A stretch of DNA of 64,000 bases from an uncultured Bacillaceae bacterium. Its GTDB lineage: Bacteria; Bacillota; Bacilli; Bacillales; Amphibacillaceae. The number at the start of each line of letters is the position of its first letter. The first letter of the stretch is position 1. Below the pieces are notes generated by a model. That model did not search any database, was not told the origin of the DNA, and saw nothing but the letters and a program-made list of their open reading frames with translations. The stretch covers positions 1-64,000 of the forward strand of contig CALAMD010000055.1 of NCBI GenBank assembly GCA_937925695.1. The letters run 5' to 3'. Shown here piece by piece: positions 43,838 to 52,677 of the stretch. A program made the translations under genes and the position numbers.

Positions 43838-43897
43838 CAATATTATACATTTAAAAATAAATTACTTTTCATCATATGATAAAGGATAATGTTTTCG

Positions 43898-44719
43898 ATG
43901 ACTAAAAAACGTTTAGATGTTCTATTAGTGGAACGAAATTTAGCAGAAACCCGGGAAAAAGCGAAACGCTTGATTATGGCTGGTCTCGTTTATAGTGACC
44001 AGATGCGATTAGATAAACCTGGACAAAAAGTTGCCATTGATCTTCCCCTTACTGTCAAAGGGAATCCGATTCCATATGTCAGCCGAGGTGGCTTAAAGCT
44101 GGAAAAGGCCTTATCAGTATTCCAAATAAGCGTTCAAGATCGAATTATGATCGATGTTGGTTCTTCGACAGGTGGTTTTACGGATTGTGCATTGCAAAAT
44201 GGAGCGACCTTGGTTTATGCAATTGATGTAGGATATAATCAGCTTGATTGGAAATTACGGCAAGATGAACGTGTTGTTGTCATGGAGCGCACAAATTTTC
44301 GTTATGTGACAAGGGACAAGTTAACTAAAGGGATACCAAATTTTGCTACTGTTGACGTTTCTTTTATTTCATTAACATTAATCTTACCAGTATTAAAACA
44401 ACTTTTAACAGATCAAAGCGACGTTGTTATTTTAATCAAACCCCAATTTGAAGCCGGTAGAGATCAAGTAGGTAAAAAAGGAATTGTCCGAGATCCTAGT
44501 GTTCATCGTGATGTACTAACAAGGATTATGACCTTTGCCAAAGAAGAAGGATTTCAGCTTAACGGGTTAACTTATTCACCTGTAACTGGAACAGAAGGAA
44601 ATATTGAATTCTTAGCCCATTTAGGATGGAAACAACAACGAGATAACGAAATTCATGATATGGCTTATATAGATGCTATTGTTCGTGAAGCTCATCATAA
44701 GTTAGGACTACCATCATAA
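43898..44719 (+). CDS. yqxC: TlyA family rRNA methyltransferase / hemolysin-like (YqxC)
   Basis: 273 aa. N-terminal S4 RNA-binding domain (R-L-D-V-L-L-V-E-R-N-L-A-E-T-R-E-K-A) and an FtsJ-like methyltransferase domain with D-V-G-S-S-T-G-G-F-T-D as SAM loop. AAAGGA lies 11 nt before ATG 43898; the in-frame ATG at 43889 is too close to that site. Leads the tlyA-ahrC-recN unit as in B. subtilis. Methylates ribosomal RNA 2'-O positions by analogy to TlyA. Confidence 0.9.
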   Translation: MTKKRLDVLLVERNLAETREKAKRLIMAGLVYSDQMRLDKPGQKVAIDLPLTVKGNPIPYVSRGGLKLEKALSVFQISVQDRIMIDVGSSTGGFTDCALQNGATLVYAIDVGYNQLDWKLRQDERVVVMERTNFRYVTRDKLTKGIPNFATVDVSFISLTLILPVLKQLLTDQSDVVILIKPQFEAGRDQVGKKGIVRDPSVHRDVLTRIMTFAKEEGFQLNGLTYSPVTGTEGNIEFLAHLGWKQQRDNEIHDMAYIDAIVREAHHKLGLPS

Positions 44720-44766
44720 TCGGAGTCCTATTTTTATGAATAATCATGCGTATGGAGGTTTATCTG

Positions 44767-45216
44767 ATGAGTAAAATCCAACGACATATCAAAATTAGAG
44801 AACTGATTACTGAGCAAGAAATTGAAACCCAGGAGGAACTCGTTTCTGAATTAAAAAGGCAAGGCTTTCATGTTACCCAAGCAACGATTTCAAGGGATAT
44901 AAAAGAATTGCATTTAATCAAAGTACCAACAGCAGATCAAAAATATGTCTATAGTTTACCAGCTGACCAGCGATTTAATCCAGCAGAAAAATTAAAAAGA
45001 CTTATTATGGATGCGTTCGTCAAAATTGATCATACGAGTCATTTTATTGTTCTTAAAACACTGCCTGGTAATGCCCAAGCGGTCGGGGCTTTAATTGATA
45101 ATATTGACTGGAAAGAAATTATGGGAACAATTTGTGGGGATGATACTTGTTTAATCATTTGCCGGACTGAAGAGGATACGGCAATGGTTAAAGAACGATT
45201 TTTAGACATGTTATAA
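44767..45216 (+). CDS. ahrC: Arginine repressor AhrC/ArgR
   Basis: 149-aa arginine-dependent regulator. Winged helix N-domain with T-Q-A-T-I-S-R-D-I-K-E-L; C-terminal hexamerisation domain with the arginine-binding G-T-I-C-G-D-D-T. The frame is open from 44746, but GGAGG before ATG 44767 decides the start. Sits between tlyA and recN as in B. subtilis. Confidence 0.94.
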   Translation: MSKIQRHIKIRELITEQEIETQEELVSELKRQGFHVTQATISRDIKELHLIKVPTADQKYVYSLPADQRFNPAEKLKRLIMDAFVKIDHTSHFIVLKTLPGNAQAVGALIDNIDWKEIMGTICGDDTCLIICRTEEDTAMVKERFLDML

Positions 45217-45256
45217 AGGGTCATCACATTTTTTTACAAATGAGGTGAAAAAAAGC

Positions 45257-46987
45257 ATGTTAACCGAATTGTCGATTAGAGATTTTGCCATCATCGATGA
45301 AATCACCATTCATTTTAATGACGGTTTAACGGTTTTAACAGGGGAAACAGGAGCAGGAAAGTCAATTGTTATTGATGCTGTCCAATTATTAGCAGGCGGT
45401 CGAGGTTCAGTCGATTATGTAAGACACGGCACAAAAAAAGCTGAAATAGAAGGATTGTTTATCATTGATGAGACAAAACATCCAATTTATCAAGTGAGCG
45501 ATCAATTTGGGATAGAAATTGAGGATGGAATGGTTGTTTTACAACGAACGATAACCGCTGCAGGTAAAAGTATTTGTCGGGTAAATGGAAAATTGGTCAC
45601 GTTGGCTATTTTGCGAGAATTTGGTAAACGATTAGTGGATATTCATAGCCAACACGAATCACAACTGCTCATGAATCCAGAACACCATATTGAGCTGCTA
45701 GATCTTTATGAAAATGAGTCAATTGCCAAAGCAAAAGAAGCGTATTTAGAAGTGTATCATAAATATCTTTCCCTGAAGAAAGATTATCAAAAGCTAAGTG
45801 AAAATGAACAGGAACTTACTCATCGTTTAGATTTACTTGAATTTCAAAAAAACGAATTAGAAGCAGCTAATTTACAACCTAACGAAGATGAACTGTTAGA
45901 AGAGGAAAGGACACAATTAGTCAATTTTGAAAACATCTATTTGGCAATTCAAACAGCTTATAATGCACTCTATGGTGAGAATAAAGGTCTTGATTGGTTA
46001 AATGTTGCCCAACAAGCATTACAGGAAAATAAGGAACATCATTCATTTATTGAAAAACAGGCTGAAGAATTAACGAATTATTATTATTTAATCGAAGAAA
46101 TCAGCTTCTCATTACGTGATTTTAATGATACTTTACATTATGATCAAAATCGTTTAAACGAAATAGAAGCCAGATTAGATGAAATTAATCGACTCAAGAA
46201 AAAATATGGCCCAACTGTCAATGACATGTTGGAATACTTAGCGAAAATTGAAGAAGAAATTGAACAAATCCAAAACAAAGATACTCATTTGGTGACGTTA
46301 GAGAAAAAAATGCATGAAATATATCAAGATGCGATTTTAGAGGCAAAACAATTGCATGATTTACGTAAACAAGCAGCTGAAAAGTTAACGAAAGAAATTC
46401 AACAAGAACTAAAAAGTTTGTACCTCGAAAACGCGCAGTTTTCAGTTGCCTTTGAGCCGTTAATCGAACATGTTGATCTTAAGCAATTTAATCAAGAGTC
46501 AATCAAACTCCATCCAGATGGCTTTGATCATGTTACGTTTTTAATATCCACAAATCGAGGTGAACCGTTAAAAGAAATACATAAAGTTGCTTCTGGTGGT
46601 GAATTATCGCGTATTATGCTCGTGTTGAAAAAAATCTTTGCCGAGCATCAAGGTGTGACAAGTGTTATTTTTGATGAAGTAGACACCGGTGTAAGTGGCC
46701 GGGTAGCACAAGCCATGGCAGAAAAAATATATCAAATTGCAATAAGTTCACAAGTATTATGTATTACACATTTACCTCAAGTTGCTGCGATGGCGGACGA
46801 CCATAAATTAATCGTTAAAACTGAACATAAAGAGCGAACAAAAACAATTGTAAGAGAATTAACCAAAAAAGAAATTGTCGAAGAGCTAAGTAGAATGATT
46901 ACCGGTGCCGAGTTAACAGCAACAGCCATTGAACATGGTGAACAGTTACTTGAATTAGCCGATAAGTATAAAAAAAGTCAGTATTAA
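45257..46987 (+). CDS. recN: DNA repair ATPase RecN
   Basis: 576-aa SMC-like protein for recombinational repair. Walker A G-E-T-G-A-G-K-S, a long coiled-coil-like helix block (about 150-380), the signature S-G-G-E-L-S-R, and Walker B V-I-F-D-E-V-D-T-G-V-S-G. GAGGTG before ATG 45257 supports this start over the in-frame GTG 45245. Confidence 0.95.
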   Translation: MLTELSIRDFAIIDEITIHFNDGLTVLTGETGAGKSIVIDAVQLLAGGRGSVDYVRHGTKKAEIEGLFIIDETKHPIYQVSDQFGIEIEDGMVVLQRTITAAGKSICRVNGKLVTLAILREFGKRLVDIHSQHESQLLMNPEHHIELLDLYENESIAKAKEAYLEVYHKYLSLKKDYQKLSENEQELTHRLDLLEFQKNELEAANLQPNEDELLEEERTQLVNFENIYLAIQTAYNALYGENKGLDWLNVAQQALQENKEHHSFIEKQAEELTNYYYLIEEISFSLRDFNDTLHYDQNRLNEIEARLDEINRLKKKYGPTVNDMLEYLAKIEEEIEQIQNKDTHLVTLEKKMHEIYQDAILEAKQLHDLRKQAAEKLTKEIQQELKSLYLENAQFSVAFEPLIEHVDLKQFNQESIKLHPDGFDHVTFLISTNRGEPLKEIHKVASGGELSRIMLVLKKIFAEHQGVTSVIFDEVDTGVSGRVAQAMAEKIYQIAISSQVLCITHLPQVAAMADDHKLIVKTEHKERTKTIVRELTKKEIVEELSRMITGAELTATAIEHGEQLLELADKYKKSQY

Positions 46988-47004
46988 ATACTGGCTTTTT
47001 TTTT
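46972..47004 (+). terminator. Terminator overlapping the recN 3' end
   Basis: Stem AAAAGTCAGTATT / AATACTGGCTTTT around a 2-4 nt loop, then T residues. The recN stop codon lies in the loop. Confidence 0.8.
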
Positions 47005-47090
47005 GAGTTGCTCATTACCTTGATTATGCTCAAACATTTATTCATGTATTGACAATTTAAAAAAAGGAAATGTTACACATCTTTTCTTAT

Positions 47091-47119
47091 CTTTAACCAG
47101 TTTAAAAAAGGCGATAATA
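47091..47119 (+). promoter_or_regulatory. Forespore (SigF/SigG)-like promoter of spoIVB
   Basis: -10 GGCGATAATA (47110-47119) fits the SigF consensus GGnrAnAMTW fully; a -35 CTTTA lies 14 nt before it, one base from GYWTA and slightly short in spacing. SpoIVB is known to be forespore-expressed. Confidence 0.45.
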
Positions 47120-47181
47120 GGTCACATTAGAAATACAGAGAAATCATTATGGTATGAGTTAGGAAAGAGGAGAGTGAACAA

Positions 47182-48453
47182 ATGTCAAATATAAAAAGCA
47201 TTAAATTTTGGTTAGGTATGTTCTTACTCACTTTTGTGTTCACAATACCTTTTCTAACCCCATTTCAGAAGTATCTTTCCATCCCTAATGAGATTATTAC
47301 CGTTAATAATGAAACCCCGATTACTGTTCCTAGTATAGGCGATGCAGTTCATATTAGTACGGTCGGGCAAACAGATGCTTATTCCTCATTATCGCCTAAT
47401 GATATAGGAAATCATCATATATTTTATGAAATTGCAGGTATGCCGATTAAAAAAGTGAATGTATCATTAGTGGAAGACATTCAAATTGTTCCTGGCGGCC
47501 AATCAATAGGTGTTCAATTGCATACCCTTGGGGTACTCGTTGTAGGTCATCATTTGGTTAAAGGTGAAAACGGGATGATATCACCTGGCGAAGATGCTCA
47601 GATAAAAGTCGGGGATATCATATTACAAATGAATGAACAACCAATTGAAAAAATGGAAGATGTAAAACCAATTGTAGAAGAAGCTGGTAAAAATAACGAC
47701 TTACTCAATTTAAAGTTAAAACGGGGCACAAAGACAATTGAAACAAATATAAGGCCAGTATTGAATCAACAGGAAAAGGAATATCAAATTGGTTTATATA
47801 TTCGAGATTCAGCTGCAGGAATTGGTACGATGTCATTTTACGAGCCAGTTACGAAACGATACGGTGCCCTTGGGCATGTGATTTCGGATATGGATACGAA
47901 TAAACCGATCGAAATTCATAATGGAACGATTGTAAGGTCGCGTGTAACAGCAATCGAAAAAGGCGTCCATGGATCACCTGGTGAAAAACAAGCAAACTTT
48001 TCCGTCAATCGACATCAAATTGGATCGATTACGAAAAATAGTCCTTTTGGCATTTTTGGCCAATTAAGCGAACCAATTAAAAACAATATTTATGATGAAC
48101 CGATGTCGATTGCCTTATCCCATGAGGTCGTAGAAGGGCCAGCAAAAATACTAACAGTATTAGAAGATGAAAAAGTTGAGGAATTTGATGTCGAGATTGT
48201 AAGCAGTATACCGCAAGAATTTCCTGCTACTAAAGGAATGGTGATTAGGGTAACCGATCCCGTATTATTAGAAAAAACGGGCGGAATCGTACAAGGCATG
48301 AGTGGAAGTCCCATTATTCAAAATAATAAAATCATCGGTGCCATCACCCACGTATTTGTAAATGATCCAACTTCTGGCTATGGGGTGCATATCGAATGGA
48401 TGTTACAAGAGACAGGTATTCATATTAAACAAGAAGAAAACAAAGCTAGTTAA
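47182..48453 (+). CDS. spoIVB: SpoIVB signalling serine peptidase
   Basis: 423 aa. N-terminal membrane anchor (about 11-28), PDZ domain (about 95-190), and an S55 peptidase domain with His in G-A-L-G-H-V and Ser in G-M-S-G-S-P. It cleaves SpoIVFA to activate pro-SigK processing across the forespore membrane. AAAGAGGAGAG precedes ATG 47182. Next to spo0A as in B. subtilis. Confidence 0.93.
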   Translation: MSNIKSIKFWLGMFLLTFVFTIPFLTPFQKYLSIPNEIITVNNETPITVPSIGDAVHISTVGQTDAYSSLSPNDIGNHHIFYEIAGMPIKKVNVSLVEDIQIVPGGQSIGVQLHTLGVLVVGHHLVKGENGMISPGEDAQIKVGDIILQMNEQPIEKMEDVKPIVEEAGKNNDLLNLKLKRGTKTIETNIRPVLNQQEKEYQIGLYIRDSAAGIGTMSFYEPVTKRYGALGHVISDMDTNKPIEIHNGTIVRSRVTAIEKGVHGSPGEKQANFSVNRHQIGSITKNSPFGIFGQLSEPIKNNIYDEPMSIALSHEVVEGPAKILTVLEDEKVEEFDVEIVSSIPQEFPATKGMVIRVTDPVLLEKTGGIVQGMSGSPIIQNNKIIGAITHVFVNDPTSGYGVHIEWMLQETGIHIKQEENKAS

Positions 48454-48458
48454 TTCTT

Positions 48459-48509
48459 GACTTGTAGTGGGGCAAAATCATACCCACCCATTACAAGTCA
48501 TATTTTTTT
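48459..48509 (+). terminator. Terminator after spoIVB
   Basis: Stem GACTTGTAGTGGG / CCCATTACAAGTC, then a T-rich stretch. Confidence 0.75.
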
Positions 48510-48513
48510 CGTT

Positions 48514-48520
48514 TTCGACA
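48514..48520 (-). promoter_or_regulatory. 0A-box 1 upstream of spo0A
   Basis: TTCGACA, the reverse of the Spo0A~P core TGTCGAA. Confidence 0.5.
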
Positions 48521-48546
48521 TGTTTCAACTTAATTTGTTGTTGTCT

Positions 48547-48553
48547 TTTGACA
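48547..48553 (-). promoter_or_regulatory. 0A-box 2 upstream of spo0A
   Basis: TTTGACA, reverse of TGTCAAA, which fits the degenerate 0A-box TGTCRAA. Confidence 0.4.
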
Positions 48554-48594
48554 ATATAACCGAAAATAAAAAATATTAAGAATATTGAGTAAAA

Positions 48595-48621
48595 AAAGGA
48601 ATTCATGTACTTTTGTCGAAT
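48595..48621 (+). promoter_or_regulatory. SigH promoter of spo0A with overlapping 0A-box
   Basis: AAAGGAATT (48595-48603, consensus RnAGGAwww), 11-nt spacer and GTCGAAT (48615-48621, consensus RnnGAAT). A perfect 0A-box TGTCGAA (48614-48620) overlaps the -10. This is the kind of SigH plus Spo0A control known for spo0A in B. subtilis. Confidence 0.75.
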
Positions 48622-48663
48622 ACATATAAGGGCAACATACATATTAAAGGAGGATATCAGGTC

Positions 48664-49446
48664 GTGGAAAAAATTACGGTATGTTTAGTTGATGACAACA
48701 GGGAATTAGTTCAATTGATGGATGATTATTTTGCTGAACAGGATGATATTGAAATCATCGGTAAAGCGTATAATGGTAAAGAATGTTTGGAAATGCTGGA
48801 AATGGTTGAACCAGATGTATTAGTATTAGACATCATAATGCCTCATATAGACGGATTAGGTGTCTTAAATGCGCTAAAAGAAATGGAATTTAGTAAGCAA
48901 CCAAGCGTAATAATGTTAACTGCCTTCGGACAGGAAGAGGTGATGAAAAAAGCTGTTGCTTTAGGTGCTTCATATTTTATTTTAAAGCCTTTTGATTTAG
49001 CGAATTTAGCTAATCAAATAAGACAAATTGAAATTCCAAATCATCAAATGGTGCCATTACAATCCCAAGGGAAAAAAGAAAAGCGTAACAAACAAAATTT
49101 AGTATCGGACATTACTGATATCATTCATGAAATTGGTGTCCCTGCTCATATAAAAGGATATTTATATTTGCGAAAAGCAATTGAAATGGTTTATTACGAT
49201 ATTGAGTTGTTAGGGTCAATTACGAAAGTACTATACCCAGATATTGCTAAACAATTCAATACGACAGCCTCTCGTGTCGAACGGGCGATTCGCCATGCGA
49301 TTGAAGTAGCTTGGAGCCGTGGTAATGTAGATGCGATCTCTTCATTATTTGGCTATACCGTAAGCGTAACGAAAGCCAAACCGACGAACAGTGAATTTAT
49401 CGCGATGGTCGCTGATCGACTTCGCCTTGAACATCGGGTAGGTTAA
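48664..49446 (+). CDS. spo0A: Sporulation master regulator Spo0A
   Basis: 260-aa response regulator. The receiver domain has Asp10, Asp11 and the phosphorylation site Asp56 at the same numbers as in B. subtilis. The effector domain holds the strongly conserved G-V-P-A-H-I-K-G-Y-L-Y-L-R and the recognition segment F-N-T-T-A-S-R-V-E-R-A-I-R-H. AAAGGAGG lies 9 nt before GTG 48664; the frame is open upstream from 48613 but that part is not conserved. Controls entry into sporulation. Confidence 0.97.
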   Translation: MEKITVCLVDDNRELVQLMDDYFAEQDDIEIIGKAYNGKECLEMLEMVEPDVLVLDIIMPHIDGLGVLNALKEMEFSKQPSVIMLTAFGQEEVMKKAVALGASYFILKPFDLANLANQIRQIEIPNHQMVPLQSQGKKEKRNKQNLVSDITDIIHEIGVPAHIKGYLYLRKAIEMVYYDIELLGSITKVLYPDIAKQFNTTASRVERAIRHAIEVAWSRGNVDAISSLFGYTVSVTKAKPTNSEFIAMVADRLRLEHRVG

Positions 49447-49570
49447 GTGAAATTCGTCTGCGGTATAAAAATTAGCGGGTAATGAAATCAGGTCATTCGT
49501 TTTGACTTTTTCGAAAGGATGGCCATATTTTATTACCTCATTAGTCAGAAAACTCTTTAAACTAAGCTAA

Positions 49571-49606
49571 AAAATGGTTCCATTTGTTATAAACGGAACC
49601 ATTTTT
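49571..49606. terminator. Bidirectional terminator between spo0A and the aspartokinase gene
   Basis: AAAATGGTTCC / GGAACCATTTT arms with about 12-nt loop; A-run and T-run on the flanks. Confidence 0.8.
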
Positions 49607-49622
49607 GCATATTATCAACTAT

Positions 49623-50972
49623 TTATGATTCAAAAAAAGTATGATACAACGATTGAATCGCTCGTTCTAAGTCCTTTTCTTGGATACCAAACATCAAGGA
49701 AACTTCTGAAGAACCTTGGTTAATCATTTCGATGTTTACTTTTGCTTCAGCCAGTGCTTTCGTTGCAGAATGAGCAATACCAACAGTGCTTGCCATCCCT
49801 TCACCAACAACCATGATCAGAGCTAGACCTCGATGGATTGAAACTGTGTCTGCTTTTAATTCTTCTTTGATCCGATTGATAATAATATTTTCCTTTTCTT
49901 TTGTCAGTTGGTTAGCACGCATGATTACTGAAATGTCATCAATTCCTGAAGGCGCATGCTCAAAGGAAATGGATTCATCTTCTAAAATACTTAATAATCT
50001 GCGTCCAAACCCTAATTCTCGGTTCATTAAGTACTTACTTACATATAAACTACAAAAACCTGTATCACTGGCAATGCCAACAACACAATTTTCATCTGGT
50101 TCGCGTTCTGACACAATCATCGTGCCTCTTCCTGTAGGGTTGTTCGTATTTTTAATGCAAACAGGAATTTTTTCTCTAAATGCTGGTATTAAGGCTTCGT
50201 CATGAAAGACAGAAAAACCAGCATAAGATAGTTCACGCATTTCCCTATATGTTAACGTGGTGATTTCCTTTGGATTATCAACGATATTAGGATTGACTGT
50301 AAAAACCGAATCAACATCAGTGAAATTCTCATATAAAGTTGCTTTTACGCCGGCTGCAATGATTGATCCAGTGATATCTGAACCGCCACGGGAGAAGGTC
50401 ATTAATTGCCCATCTTCAGTGTAACCAAAAAAACCTGGAATAATCAGGACGCCTTCTCTTTGGCGAAGGGTATAAATCTTTGGAAAACTTTCTGGTAAAA
50501 TTTGAGCATTACCAGGTTCATTACTGACAATAATACCCGCTTCTTTAGGGTTAACATAACTGGCTTTTATACCAATTGAATTTAAATAAGCACTTAAAAT
50601 TTTTGCTGAACTATCTTCACCAACTGCTTTTAAAGATTCTACTTTCATATCGTTGTCTAAGTTACTTGATAATATTGCATTAATTTGTTTGTCAATTTCA
50701 GTTAATAGGGATGCTGGTATATTTAATCCAGCTATGATATCAGAAAAACGTTTCATAATCTGCTCAAAAGGCTGTTTGTAATCTTGATTACTTGTATAGG
50801 CTTCTGCTAATGATAAAAGTAAATCTGTCACTTTAATATCATTGTTATCACGTTTTCCTGGTGCTGAAACAACAATAAATTTGCGATTTTGATCACTTTT
50901 TATAATCTGTGCTACTTTTTGAATTTGTGTCTCATTGGCAACAGAGCTTCCGCCAAACTTTGCCACTTTCAT
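49623..50972 (-). CDS. Aspartate kinase (YclM/ThrD-like)
   Basis: 449-aa monofunctional aspartokinase, first step for lysine, methionine, threonine and diaminopimelate. K-F-G-G-S-S-V-A is at residues 4-11, V-S-A-P-G-K-R-D follows, and F-S-R-G-G-S-D-I-T-G is the aspartate-binding loop; two ACT domains are at the C-terminus. Length and text fit the YclM (aspartokinase III) group more than LysC or DapG. The second ATG (50972) fits GGGGAGAG better than ATG 50978. B. subtilis has no such gene here. No lysine riboswitch is seen upstream. Confidence 0.85.
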   Translation of the reverse strand: MKVAKFGGSSVANETQIQKVAQIIKSDQNRKFIVVSAPGKRDNNDIKVTDLLLSLAEAYTSNQDYKQPFEQIMKRFSDIIAGLNIPASLLTEIDKQINAILSSNLDNDMKVESLKAVGEDSSAKILSAYLNSIGIKASYVNPKEAGIIVSNEPGNAQILPESFPKIYTLRQREGVLIIPGFFGYTEDGQLMTFSRGGSDITGSIIAAGVKATLYENFTDVDSVFTVNPNIVDNPKEITTLTYREMRELSYAGFSVFHDEALIPAFREKIPVCIKNTNNPTGRGTMIVSEREPDENCVVGIASDTGFCSLYVSKYLMNRELGFGRRLLSILEDESISFEHAPSGIDDISVIMRANQLTKEKENIIINRIKEELKADTVSIHRGLALIMVVGEGMASTVGIAHSATKALAEAKVNIEMINQGSSEVSLMFGIQEKDLERAIQSLYHTFFES

Positions 50973-51029
50973 CGTCATCTCTCCCCATTTGAATCATGTT
51001 TTTTATCTTATCATAGTTCAGCGTTTATT

Positions 51030-51275
51030 TTAAGAAACTTTTTTCCTTGATTTCCTTGGTTTAACCAACTTTCTTTTTTTGTCACGATGATAGATAAAAC
51101 CACCGAGAAAAGCTGTTCCTAACAGAAACATCATTAATCCGACAATAAATTGTATTCCTGTATTATAAAAAATTAGATAATATTCTGCAAATAGAGCGTC
51201 TCGCATTAATTTAATCCCAAAGGCAGCAATGACTCCTGGGATCAACAACATGGTAACTGCAATGATTCGTTGCAT
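51030..51275 (-). CDS. yqzF: DUF2627 family membrane protein YqzF
   Basis: 81-aa protein with two membrane segments (about 5-22 and 38-60) and a strongly basic tail. The pattern G-V-I-A-A-F-G-I-K-L-M-R-D and L-G-T-A-F-L-G-G-F-I-Y-H-R-D-K-K is typical of DUF2627. In B. subtilis yqzF also lies next to the bkd operon. Start ATG 51275 after GAGGAG. Function unknown. Confidence 0.8.
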   Translation of the reverse strand: MQRIIAVTMLLIPGVIAAFGIKLMRDALFAEYYLIFYNTGIQFIVGLMMFLLGTAFLGGFIYHRDKKRKLVKPRKSRKKVS

Positions 51276-51428
51276 GTTGTAAACTCCTCACTTATATGTA
51301 TAATTGATAGTATTATACCAAAGGGTGAATGAATAATAAAAAAGATTGTTTCATCATTAAGATCAAGATTTGCTAAAAACGAAAGAGTCATTTATTATAA
51401 ATACATATAATTATGTCCTATGCACCAA

Positions 51429-51458
51429 TTGCTGTAATATTTTGATAATTTCCATAAT
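51429..51458 (+). promoter_or_regulatory. Promoter of the bcd-bkd operon with a CodY-box-like spacer
   Basis: TTGCTG (-35) and CATAAT (-10) with 18-nt spacer. The spacer contains AATATTTTGATAATT (51436-51450), 12 of 15 matches to the CodY consensus AATTTTCWGAAAATT. CodY controls bkd genes in B. subtilis through branched-chain amino acids and GTP. Confidence 0.5.
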
Positions 51459-51526
51459 TAATATGAATAGTTGTTTTTAGATTTTTTACGTTTATCTAAT
51501 TAGTCGAATGATAGGGGAGGATGAAG

Positions 51527-52588
51527 ATGGAGATTTTTAAGTATATGCAAATGGATGACTATGAACAAGTCGTTTTTTGTCAACATAAAGAAAGTGGGTT
51601 AAAAGCAATCATTGTCATTCATGATACGACCTTAGGCCCGGCTTTAGGCGGTGCAAGAATGTGGACGTATAACAGTGAAGAAGAAGCGATCATTGATGCA
51701 TTGCGATTAGCTAAAGGAATGACCTATAAAACATCAGCTGCTGGTGTAAATCTTGGTGGCGGAAAAACAGTCATTATAGGTGATCCTAAGAAAGATAAAA
51801 ATGATGCTATGTTTCGTGCGTTAGGGCGTTTTATTAATAACCTAAATGGTCAATATATCACGGCAGAAGATGTTGGAACAACCGTCCATGATATGGATAT
51901 GATTAAAATGGAAACAGATTATGTTCTAGGAACCTCTCTTGAATCTGGAGCATCAGGGGATCCTGCGCCTATTACGGCCTATGGTATTTATAAAGGAATG
52001 AAAGCAGCTGCTAAGGAAGCTTTTGGTACTGATTCATTAACTAACAAACGGGTGGCTGTTCAAGGCGTAGGTAATGTAGCCTATCGATTGTGTGAACATT
52101 TACATCGCGAAGGAGCCGAATTAATCGTAACAGACATTAATCAGGATGCTGTTAAACGTGCAGTGGATGAATTCGGTGCGAAGGCAGTTGATCCTGATGA
52201 TATTTACGCAGTAGATTGTGATATTTTTTCACCTTGTGCACTAGGAGCGATTATTAATGACAAAACTATTCCTCAATTAAAAGCAAAGGTAATCGCCGGT
52301 TCAGCTAACAATCAGTTAGAATCTTCAAAACATGGAGATTTATTACATGAGAAAGGTATTTTGTATGCACCTGATTATGTCATTAATTCAGGTGGGGTTA
52401 TTAATGTTTCGGAAGAATTCACTGGTTATAATCGAGAAAATGTGATGAAAAAGGTTGAAAAGATTTACGATCATTTAATGCGCGTATTTGAAATAGCTAA
52501 ACGAGATAACATTCCAACGAATGTGGCAGCAGATCGTATGGCTGAGGAAAGAATTATGGCTGCTAAACAACAAGCCAAAAACGAATGA
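51527..52588 (+). CDS. bcd: Leucine dehydrogenase
   Basis: 353-aa NAD-dependent branched-chain amino-acid dehydrogenase, making 2-oxo acids for the bkd complex. Lys68 and Lys80 (in G-G-G-K-T-V) correspond to the catalytic lysines of leucine dehydrogenase. Motif G-A-R-M-W and the Rossmann G-V-G-N-V-A are seen. AGGGGAGG is 6 nt before ATG 51527; the ATG at 51521 is too near. First gene of the operon; ptb and buk, neighbours in B. subtilis, are missing. Confidence 0.92.
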   Translation: MEIFKYMQMDDYEQVVFCQHKESGLKAIIVIHDTTLGPALGGARMWTYNSEEEAIIDALRLAKGMTYKTSAAGVNLGGGKTVIIGDPKKDKNDAMFRALGRFINNLNGQYITAEDVGTTVHDMDMIKMETDYVLGTSLESGASGDPAPITAYGIYKGMKAAAKEAFGTDSLTNKRVAVQGVGNVAYRLCEHLHREGAELIVTDINQDAVKRAVDEFGAKAVDPDDIYAVDCDIFSPCALGAIINDKTIPQLKAKVIAGSANNQLESSKHGDLLHEKGILYAPDYVINSGGVINVSEEFTGYNRENVMKKVEKIYDHLMRVFEIAKRDNIPTNVAADRMAEERIMAAKQQAKNE

Positions 52589-52677
52589 CCAACTTAACCG
52601 TTGTTTAGTAGCATGATTTGGTTTGTGAATCAATATAAATGATCATGAATAGAAGAAATAAAGGAGCTAGCCTATAG

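Noticed and set aside
49786..50205. 139-codon frame opposite the aspartokinase gene
   Set aside because: Antisense to a clear enzyme gene; composition follows the complementary codons.
50973..51029. Lysine riboswitch in front of the aspartokinase gene
   Set aside because: Only 57 nt separate it from the neighbouring gene; no room for the L-box.
51276..51526. SigL (-24/-12) promoter for bcd
   Set aside because: No GG-N10-GC pattern is visible in the region, and bkdR is absent.
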